A DNA stretch of 64,000 bases from Capsicum annuum. Its lineage: Eukaryota; Streptophyta; Magnoliopsida; Solanales; Solanaceae. The stretch spans positions 29,918,480-29,982,479 of the forward strand of contig NC_061111.1 of NCBI RefSeq assembly GCF_002878395.1. The letters run 5' to 3'. This document shows, one piece after another, positions 57,156-64,000 of this stretch (position 1 is the first letter of the stretch; each line of letters starts with the position of its first letter). The translations under genes and the position numbers were made by a program. The notes beneath the pieces were generated by a model, which saw only the letters and a list, made by a program, of their open reading frames with translations, searched no databases and was not told the origin of the DNA.

Positions 57156-58785
57156 TGATAGTGCAGAACTTACACGTGAATTTAGTGCAACGTGGTCGTC
57201 GTCATTATATTTATCCAACTTTGGAGTCGGGGTTGAATCCACAAGGAACAATATGAGTGGCGATTAAACTAATTTGAAACTAAAGCTACAAGTTCAATTC
57301 AAACAAATGATACAAAAAGACAAAATGGGGGTTTTCAATGATCAAACAAATATTAAGGTTGTAACGTGCTTCAGAACTCAAAGCCAAAATTTCAATAGGT
57401 CAAATCAATGATAAATAAAATACTAGGGTTGTGATCACTATGATTACGAATCCCCATTCAATAATAATTATAGCATTGGATTCTCATGATTTGCGGGAAA
57501 TACCATATTATCAGTTTCGTTAGTCCATCTAAGAATTTCTCAACCTACCTAGATGTTGAACTCCCTAATTCTCTCAAACTTAAGGAAACATGCTATTCAT
57601 ACTGATTTATCTCAAGTTGATCAATATTTTTACAACATTAATAATTAGATGAGACCTTAACCTTCCCAAATCCTCATTGATAATTCACTATCTTTAGTTT
57701 ATTTCTCAGTTCGAGCAAATCAACATAAGGCTAGATCTATTGTTTGCAACCAATAAATAACAATCATAACAAAGAAATTATCAAGATTTTCCCACAATCA
57801 CCCAAACCCTAATCAACTATTAAATCTATGGAGTAATAATCATAGATCTCATAACCCTAATTATGGGTTTTAGTGCCATATGATAAAGAAAGAGATAGCA
57901 ACAATTTTATTCATCATTCAAAGTAATTAAACTTAAAATAGATGAAGTGCATAGTTGATTCTCTTCAAAGTTCAAGAGAAAATTCCCACAACCAAATCAA
58001 AGAGTTAAAAACTGAATTCTAAGTTAAGAGCCCCTAAAGAGAGATAAACTGGCCTTTGGAATGAGTTCCATCCATTTTAAGATGTTCAAGATGATGAATG
58101 AAAACCCTAACATATGCTTTAAATACTTTTTCATAATTATGGAAATAAAATCATAGATCACAATATTTTCTCAGGCAGGTGACGACATATGTAATGGCTT
58201 ATCAGGAGTATGATGACTTATCAGGAATGTCGTCAGCCCCTCTTCACTTTTGACAACGTTTTTCTTAGGTTGACAATGAGACGTGATGGCTTATCAGATA
58301 TGTGATGACTTATCAAAATTGGTATCGCTTCTTCACTTTAAATCCCATTCCCTATCTAAGCCTAACAATGAGCCTGAGGGCTTATCACACTTCTGATAGC
58401 CTATCATAGATGTCGTCATAAATTTTAGCTGAAGCTCATTCTCTGTCTAAGCCTAACAATGAGCCTGATGGCTTATCACACTTCTGACGGCCTATCACAG
58501 ATGTCATCATGAATTTCAGCTAAAACCTATTCTCTGTCTAAGGCTGATGGAAACTCTAATAGCTTATCACAAGACTGACGACTTATCAGACAAGTCATCA
58601 GCCATACTTCCCTCTCTACTTGCTCAGAAATCAACTCTTTTACTTTTATTATTACTGGTTCTCTTGAATCTTGACTTTTACTGCAATTCAAACCAAATAT
58701 AATTAAAAACGATAAAAGTTGCTTAAGACTTTGTAATTATTCTTAGTTAAAAGCCTCAAATGTGTTAGTATCTTCTCACACATCA
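57156..58785 (-). mobile_element. B 5' LTR
   Basis: 1630 bases, homologous to 42488-44119. The palindrome cluster at 58180-58620 includes 58576-58602, CTGACGACTT / AAGTCATCAG arms with one mismatch. Confidence 0.9.
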
Positions 58786-58833
58786 GTTGGTTATAGTAGG
58801 CACCATCATGACCTTAGAAATTGGGTTGTGACA
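58786..58833 (+). mobile_element. G solo LTR, right end
   Basis: GTTGG (altered copy of AGTGG), then 'ttatagtaggcaccatcatg' to ...GGGTTGTGACA. It joins the left part (ending ...ccttcctactagtgg) to give one LTR. Confidence 0.8.
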
Positions 58834-58838
58834 TAGGA
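58834..58838. repeat. G target-site duplication, right copy (TAGGA)
   Basis: Identical to 38428-38432. Confidence 0.9.
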
Positions 58839-59093
58839 ATATAAAGTTTTTAACTTATACCGCCTCGACAATGAGACATGGCCTTTAAAATTAGAGAAAG
58901 AAAGGAATTTGATTGATTTTTATATGGAGAACACTATTACACGATCTAGAGTATGAAAGAATGGGAAATATCTCCTGAATGCTCAATAACCTCCTGATTA
59001 TAAGTGTGTGCACAAAACGTTCATAAGAAAGACTCTAATAGACACGGCTTCGTAGACACCCTGGGACCATGAACCATGCTCTAATACCAAGCT
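58839..59093 (-). pseudogene. gag: D leader, primer-binding site and gag start
   Basis: The coding strand after the 5' LTR has TGGTATTAGAGC (plus strand 59078-59089), an initiator tRNA-Met-type site with one change. A ~200-base leader follows, then ATGTCTCATTGTCGAGGC at 58879 downward (MSHCRG), the expected gag start. Only about ten codons remain before the junction with C2 RT sequence across the G insertion. Confidence 0.7.
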
Positions 59094-61472
59094 TGTCACT
59101 ACCCAAGCTGAGGACCTGGATGTAATGGGTATACCAAGCCACGAAGGTCCAAGAGACCACATAACATGCTATCATGAACATAATTTATATGAAATAAAGG
59201 TGTAGAAGATAAAATTGAAATCCAATTTGATAATATGATCAAAATATGTCATTAAAGTTATGAAAATACAATACTCAAATCCCATATACCAAGCCTCTAT
59301 TGAAACTAATTTTGTAGGGAGGGACAAGGCCCCCGGCTGGACCATAAACTAAAAGAAATCAACATATGAATAAATAAACTTCCAAAAGATGGATAGCTCA
59401 ACCACTCTATCATTCCAAATGTTCTACTAATGTGATGGACCATGGGATTGTACCTCAGAACTTGTATTAAAAGGGTTAATACTTGAAAAGTAATGGTATG
59501 CAGAACAATCCAAAATAACATATAATTTATGTAAAATATTTGAGAGCAGCTTGAAATCAATTTAGCATAATATAGGTAAAACACATGGGCATAATTCAAT
59601 GATTCAAAACATTCTTGTAAAACATTGACTCCATTCTTTGCTTTAATTTTTAGCTAGATGGTACACCCTATATTTCTAAAATCCCACGGGCTAAATGTAA
59701 TTCTCCCTTAACTCAATGTCCAAGCCCCCAACTCAAGTTTTCCACAAAGGCTAGAATTTCTGATATCTACTACGCCATAAGGTCAATGCCATCATACCAT
59801 CCCCTATTTAAAGGCGAAATAAAACTCATGTTGGCAAATCGCGATTTCAAGCAATGAGTTATCTAAACTCGTGCCTTCTATGGGTAACCATCTTACTCTC
59901 TTTAAGCCCAATTTTAGCCTTTTAAAAACATACTTCGTGCTTATAAAATGTTCTTTTCTTATTCTGTTAAGGGCATATCATAACAAACATCATTGTACCC
60001 AGACTTACAAATCATTCATCTCATACCACTTCATATCTGTTGCCCTTCTTATTTAAAAATCAAATTAATGATCACCCAAAGGATTTAAACATCAAATGAG
60101 AGTTCTTATGTCATATAACATATGAAACTTATACAAGACACTCTCCTTTTCATACTAAAGCATACGGGTGGTCAATTCTTACATAAATTGTATGAAATCT
60201 TCCATTTAACATAACAGAACAATTTGAAAGTAAGGAAAGTGCCCTCTCTTAAAATTAAAAATACCATACCAATTCAACATGGGCATTAAAACTTATAACC
60301 CAAGCTTTTTATCATGCGTTGAACAACCCATAACATGTATAAACAATGGATTTCACAATAAGAGAGGGAATTTTTAAGGCAAGCTCTCGTATAAATTTTT
60401 GAAACTCATAACCCATGTACAAATAAATGTAATTTAAGTTTATGGAGAAATTTCATAAGAAACACCTACTTTCATAAAGTGGGTTCATAATACATTCCCT
60501 TCAAATGGTTTCAAAGCCCCTTTTCCATATCTACATAATCATATATTCTTAAAGCCTATTAAAAATGATAAAATTAAGCTTATAAGGTTTAGGATATCAC
60601 CACATACCATTTTGATGAACAAAAATTCAAAACCTCTTGAATCAATGCCTTGAAAGCATGAATTTTTTAAAGAAACCCTAACTTTTCTCTCTTGAGAGTG
60701 GAGAGGAGAAGGAACAGTGAGAAACTGACATATAATGGGCAAATAGCATTTAAAGTCTATTTTAAATCATGGGGGTAGGGCTTGAGGTGAGGAAAAGATC
60801 AAAATACCCCTAAAGAAACTGAATAAAAATAGTAGGGATTTTTAGTTGATGACTTAGGTCATAGCTTATCACCTTGTTGATGACTTATCAGCGTAGTTGT
60901 CACCCTCTAGCTGGACTTGGACACTTTCTAGTTAAGGGTGACGACTTAAATGATAGCTTATCACTTGGGTGATGACTTATCAACCTAGTCGTCACTTTTC
61001 CTAAGTGATTTAGGGTATTTTCTTGTTAGGGCTGATGACTAAGTTGATAGTTCGTCACTTAGTTAATAGTTTATCAACTCAAGTCATCACCTTCTCTCAG
61101 ATGAACACTCCGAAGTCAAAATGATCATAGCATTCTACTCCAATATTAGATAAAGGTAAAACCAAATGCATTGTAAAGAAAACTCGAAGATCTGTCATTT
61201 GATATATGGTAGGCCTCTAAATCGCTATATTCTAGAAGTAACGGTCATTAAAAGTTGACAGAAGTAAGGATATCCACTAAAACTCTATCGATAGAAACGT
61301 CCTGCACTAGTCTTTGAGTTAGGAGATTTTTATGATATCACTCGACCTCCAAATATATTACCACACTATAGATTTAATCATCACACCTGTATTGGCATAG
61401 AATCATTGGGTTCTGGTCTATACTCGTAGGAACGATGGTTCAAATTCTAGTCCAAAAATGTGGGCTGTTACA
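59094..61472 (-). mobile_element. D 5' LTR, complete (2379 bp)
   Basis: Plus strand TGTCACTACCC...GGGCTGTTACA. It matches 11832-13516 plus 25608-26219. It contains the uninterrupted F target site (60729-60733) and a larger palindrome cluster (60850-61100) than the 3' LTR. 61473 begins the AATAT duplication. Confidence 0.9.
60729..60733. other. empty target site equivalent to the F insertion point
   Basis: 'gaaactgaCATATaatggg' here is uninterrupted. In the other D LTR the same words read gaaactgaCATAT | F | CATATaatggg. Confidence 0.95.
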
Positions 61473-61477
61473 AATAT
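61473..61477. repeat. D target-site duplication, right copy (AATAT)
   Basis: Identical to 11827-11831. Confidence 0.8.
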
Positions 61478-61757
61478 ACTCATCTTATTGTGTCTCCCTG
61501 CTGGTACACAATTGGGATTCCCATCATAGTTCTGGACCCCTGAGCTACTAGCTTTCATACAGTATGAAGGTTCGAAAATTTCATCTTTAGTTGAACCCAG
61601 TTGCTCTATCAATAAGTCAAATTTCTTGCCTAGATCATTAATCTTTGCATCAGTCGCCTACGCCTTCCGGGCCACAACTAAAAATGTGAGGAAAACTGAG
61701 ATTACAATTTCTTAATACTTTGCTCCATAGTTTGTCTCTGTAATAGTCATTAGGTCC
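61478..61757 (-). pseudogene. gag: E gag, upstream fragment with leader
   Basis: The coding strand starts near 61757 just after a primer-like site. It reads 'DAKINDLGKKFDLLIEQLGS', 'TKDEIFEPSYCMKASSSG' and 'VPAGRHNKMS', a charged N-terminal Gag region. It stops at 61478 at the D insertion; the continuing part is at 11826 downward. Two stops near its start. The RHNK tail just before a 'KIEFSDFEDGDP' segment is the usual order in short-LTR chromoviruses. Confidence 0.6.
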
Positions 61758-61763
61758 ATCAAG

Positions 61764-61780
61764 ATCTCTGCTACCACTTG
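61764..61780 (-). other. E primer-binding site
   Basis: The coding strand has AGTGGTAGCAGAGATC, close to the TGGTATCAGAGC initiator tRNA-Met site. Confidence 0.5.
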
Positions 61781-62280
61781 CTAATGTAATTCACAATAGA
61801 ATTTAGAATTAGGGCTAAATTAGGATTTTGTTATCAATCAATCATTCACAATAACACTTTAATTTGAGAAAATATAATCAATTGAATTATTATTCCTAGA
61901 TACTACTCCACTGATGTATCTTTAAGCTTCAATGAATTGTGTAATGGAGAATTAGTAGTGAGGAAGGTAGAGATAAAAAAAAAGAGAGTCGAGTAGGGAG
62001 AGAAAAATTTGATAGAAAAATGCTACCAATAACTGTCTAACTCAATAATCCCAATTCTCATTGAGATATTTATTCAGAGAGCTGAGCTAGAGCTTCTAGA
62101 ACTTTAATCCCCACCCTTGATGAGATTAATATCGTATGTTCCTTTTAAGTCAGCTGTCAGCTGGACTCCTACGTGACCTATTTTCCTCGACACATATGTC
62201 CCACTCCATTTTCTCCCATTTATTCACTTTACTCTTCTCTTCCCTAATTCCCAATTCAGATAATTAACCCTAGATCATTA
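61781..62280 (-). mobile_element. probable E 5' LTR (short)
   Basis: About 500 bases beyond the primer site. The coding-strand end is ...GTGAATTACA or close to it. It holds a TATA-poor, purine-rich segment and a CAGCTGTCAGCTG palindrome near 62151-62164. The outer limit is a guess (a TGATCTAGGG start near 62279). The other LTR was not found. Confidence 0.35.
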
Positions 62281-62912
62281 TGATAAGCCAGGTTCGTATA
62301 TAGCCAGATGAAAAGTGAAATTCATCTTTAGTGACATCACTTGTTATAAGCCAATTTCATAGATGATTACTTGTTTAACAATGTGGACATTAATTATATT
62401 GGAACTCTTTATTTCTTATAAAGCAATCATCTTTCGTCTTCCATACAATTATATTTTACTTTGGCACTCTCTACTTATTTAATACACTCTCTTGTTCATC
62501 TTAGCAATTATCAATTTGTGATGCGATTCATTTTGCCCATATCTCCATTCCTCTTCATCCATCGGTACGTTGATCTGTTTCTTTTTAATTCTTAACAATA
62601 TAATCAATAGGTTGCTCATTAGTAATCAGTTTCCCTGCACAAACTTTATATAGTAGCAAATAATATCTGAATCTGTTCTCTTCTTTGATGTTATATGTTT
62701 ACGCTAATGATAAATTAATAATGTACTTTTTGCTCAAAACTATCTTTTGTCTTTGATTTTGGCCTTTCTAAAATTAATGCATGTCTTTCTTTACAGACCA
62801 TTCTTGTCTTCTTCCATTTTCGTTCATGCCATATATCACATTTATTAAAGCTACAGAATTAACTGATGACCACCTATTTCTCAATTTGTAAAGTTGTTAT
62901 TGAAATATTATA
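62281..62912. other. upstream region of the F-box pseudogene
   Basis: AT-rich, no open frame of note and no repeat. Probably the former promoter and 5' flank of the F-box gene; no specific element can be supported. Confidence 0.4.
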
Positions 62913-63640
62913 ATGACCATTAATATGAGGAGTCCTGCTGCAAATAGAATTAGTAATTTACCTTACAATGTTGTTAAGTAGATTCTAAGATCCTTACCAT
63001 TGTGTGACACTATAAGGACAAGTATTTTATCAAGGGATTGGAGGTACAAATGGGTTGAAGTACATTCAGAATTAGTGTTTGACGCTAATAACATTGACAA
63101 GGGACTCTTGAAAATGATTATTTACCAAGCTCTGTTAATTCATGAAGGACCACTATGCAAATTTAGACTCCGGGTCAGTGACTCTAAGCTTTTTCCAGAT
63201 ATTTATCACTAGATTCTACTTCTATACAAGAAAAATGTCCAAGAATTCTAACTTAGTTTTTTTTACTGCACGGACTTTCGTCTCCCTTCGCACCTATTCA
63301 AATTTCAGGATCTAAGGCACCTGGAGCATTTTTATTATAAACTTCACCCTCCTCCCAACTTTAAATCTTTTAGTAGACTCGTTACCCTTATTTTTCAGCA
63401 TGTGACCTTCGAGCCTACATCTTTTCAAACCCTCCTTTCAGGTTGCCCCTTAATTGAACGTGTAACATCGGACTGGAGTGCACCATTTGACAACTTCAAT
63501 ACACCATTTGATAACTTAAATATGGATACCCCTAGTCTCAAATTCTTTGAATTTAACGGAACAACAAAATCCATTTGCTTTGAAAATACCCCTCTACTTG
63601 AGGAAATTATAATGAGCATAACTTCAAACTTTCTTAAGGA
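62913..63640 (+). pseudogene. F-box/FBD/LRR-repeat protein gene, broken
   Basis: Reads in one frame from ATG 62913: 'ISNLPYNVVK', a stop (62976), 'ILRSLPLCDTIRTSILSRDW' and 'RYKWVEV', a plant F-box (substrate-adaptor of SCF ubiquitin ligases). Then 'IYQALLIHEGPLCKFRLRVS' and a stop at 63210, 'NVQEF', a stop near 63249, 'LRHLEHFYYKLHPPPNFKSF' then 'SRLVTLIF', and at 63402-63640 'LLSGCPLIERV' and 'TPSLKFFEFNGTTKSICFEN'. This is the N-terminal two thirds of an At1g13570-like F-box/FBD/LRR protein. The FBD C-terminus is missing: sequence changes character near 63640. Three stops and no visible intron. These genes are numerous in Solanaceae and often pseudogenes. Confidence 0.75.
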
Positions 63641-63731
63641 GATATATGTTAGAGTTAGAGTTAGAATATACATGTTAGAGATAAAATTAGATTTAGAGTT
63701 AAAAAATTTACCTACAAAAATATTAAATTAA
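63641..63731 (+). pseudogene. end of a small A-rich ORF, possible pararetrovirus fragment
   Basis: After 63640 the base use shifts to A/T-rich codons (AAA, TTA, ATA). A frame with ATG at 63671 ends in TAA at 63729-63731, two bases before the next ATG. What it encodes is not known. It could be the tail of an upstream viral gene joined to the F-box remnant. Confidence 0.35.
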
Positions 63732-63733
63732 TT

Positions 63734-63991
63734 ATGCGAAGACCATTTAAAAATAGAGAAGCTTTTAGAAAAATTAAAGAATCTTTAATTAGTAATTATT
63801 CAGAATATATAAGTCTAAATAAAACAAAACAAAATCCACTAAAATTAGCCTACTTAATTACATTAATATCTAGTATTGAATCAAAATTAATAACACATTT
63901 AAAATCCAGAAGAATGAAACATATACCACCTAATTATGATAAAATTAGATTTAGATATCCACCAAGATATTATAAATATAATTTAAAATGA
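63734..63991 (+). CDS. small basic ORF in A-rich block, possible endogenous pararetrovirus gene
   Basis: An intact 85-codon frame, very rich in Lys, Arg, Ile and Tyr, with A-rich codons unlike any other frame in the window. It starts 3 bases after the stop of the preceding frame, and its TGA overlaps the next ATG (ATGA, 63988-63991). Such close-packed or overlapping small ORFs on an A-rich strand are typical of plant pararetroviruses (Caulimoviridae), which are common as old integrated copies in Solanaceae. I cannot assign it to a specific viral protein, and only sequence beyond 64000 could confirm it. Other possibility: part of a non-LTR or organelle-derived insert. Confidence 0.45.
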   Translation: MRRPFKNREAFRKIKESLISNYSEYISLNKTKQNPLKLAYLITLISSIESKLITHLKSRRMKHIPPNYDKIRFRYPPRYYKYNLK

Positions 63992-64000
63992 ATAAAGTAC
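63988..64000 (+). other. start of a further ORF at the window edge
   Basis: ATG at 63988 overlaps the preceding stop; only four codons are in the window. Confidence 0.3.

Larger units (their letters stand above)
42488..58785 (-). mobile_element. B element, non-autonomous Athila-like, split by A
   Basis: LTRs at 42488-44119 (3') and 57156-58785 (5'), termini TG...CA on the coding strand (TGATGTGTGAG...TTATCA). Without A, the internal region is only about 2.9 kb and has no gag, protease, RT or integrase that I recognise. Flanks AGTGG (42483-42487) and GTTGG (58786-58790) look like a mutated 5-bp duplication in the G LTR. LTR ends, primer site, post-pol block and polypurine region resemble F and A. 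Confidence 0.8.
38433..58833 (+). mobile_element. G solo LTR (~4.1 kb), split by B
   Basis: Segments 38433-42487 and 58791-58833. Termini TGTAATGATCC and ...GGGTTGTGACA, flanked by TAGGA on both sides with no primer site, internal region or second LTR: a solo LTR from recombination between two LTRs. A TA microsatellite (about 41174-41197) and 39-bp tandem repeats lie inside. Open frames such as 39178-39411 and 41388-41624 look like chance. The family is Ty3/gypsy by its termini; the exact lineage is not known. Confidence 0.85.
11832..61472 (-). mobile_element. D element, Tekay-like, split by nested insertions
   Basis: Parts present: 3' LTR (11832-13516 plus 25608-26219), polypurine tract and 3' internal end (26220-26655), 5' internal end with gag start and primer site (58839-59093), 5' LTR (59094-61472). 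It is flanked by the 5-bp duplication AATAT on both sides, so this is one insertion event. Nearly all of gag-pol is missing. C, G (with B and A inside) and F account for the rest of the span. D landed inside the E gag, both halves of which read on the minus strand. Confidence 0.8.

Noticed and set aside
63641..64000. organelle DNA insertion
   Set aside because: The very A-rich codon use and ATGA overlap fit a pararetrovirus better, and no plastid or mitochondrial gene is recognised; not excluded.

Overview
The window looks like gene-poor, repeat-dense heterochromatin of a flowering plant, most likely a Solanaceae species. That placement is an inference from the type of Ty3/gypsy LTRs, the F-box/FBD/LRR gene type and a possible endogenous pararetrovirus piece; nothing in the window names the species. 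The DNA is AT-rich. Almost every coding block is a retrotransposon gag-pol fragment with stops and frameshifts. I see no tRNA or rRNA gene, CRISPR array or intact cellular gene. The only host-type gene is a broken F-box/LRR gene near the right edge.

Left flank (1-11.83 kb): part of a Tekay-like LTR, a stretch with degenerate 35-bp repeats, a TATA-containing LTR-like block, then two Tekay/Del-like chromovirus 5' ends on the + strand. The first (H; LTR end, primer-binding site, gag with zinc knuckle) is interrupted inside gag by the second (K; complete 2.5-kb LTR, primer-binding site, gag). About 1.4 kb of unassigned sequence and a minus-strand gag fragment (E) follow.

Core (11.83-61.47 kb): a set of nested insertions that can be read from target-site duplications (TSDs). 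A minus-strand Tekay-like element D spans 11832-61472 with TSD AATAT on both sides and cuts the E gag in two. Inside D: (i) F, a 12.1-kb Athila-lineage element on the + strand (13517-25602, TSD CATAT), sits in D's 3' LTR, and the uninterrupted target survives in D's 5' LTR; (ii) C, a minus-strand chromovirus array LTR-internal-LTR-truncated internal (26656-38427), replaces most of D's coding region and carries a 183-bp satellite dimer; (iii) G, a 4.1-kb solo LTR (38433-58833, TSD TAGGA), at the C/D junction. G is split by B, a non-autonomous Athila-like element (42488-58785), which is split in turn by A, a related element (45151-55291) with gag, protease and an extra 3' ORF but no RT or integrase.

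F, A and B share LTR termini, a tRNA-Asp-like primer site (A, B), the block before the polypurine tract, and a conserved block after pol. F therefore looks like the autonomous type and A and B like its dependants. LTRs of A, B and D, and A's internal region, carry a repeated palindromic module (TGACGAC...CTTATC...GTCGTCA) across two lineages. F carries a GC-rich hairpin minisatellite with a 119-bp higher-order repeat.

Right flank (61.47-64 kb): the 5' end of E with its primer site and a probable short LTR, then an F-box/LRR pseudogene that passes into A-rich, tightly packed small ORFs. One junction is an ATGA overlap, suggesting an endogenous pararetrovirus fragment that runs off the window. 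All similarity, divergence and family statements are by-eye judgements; no search was run.
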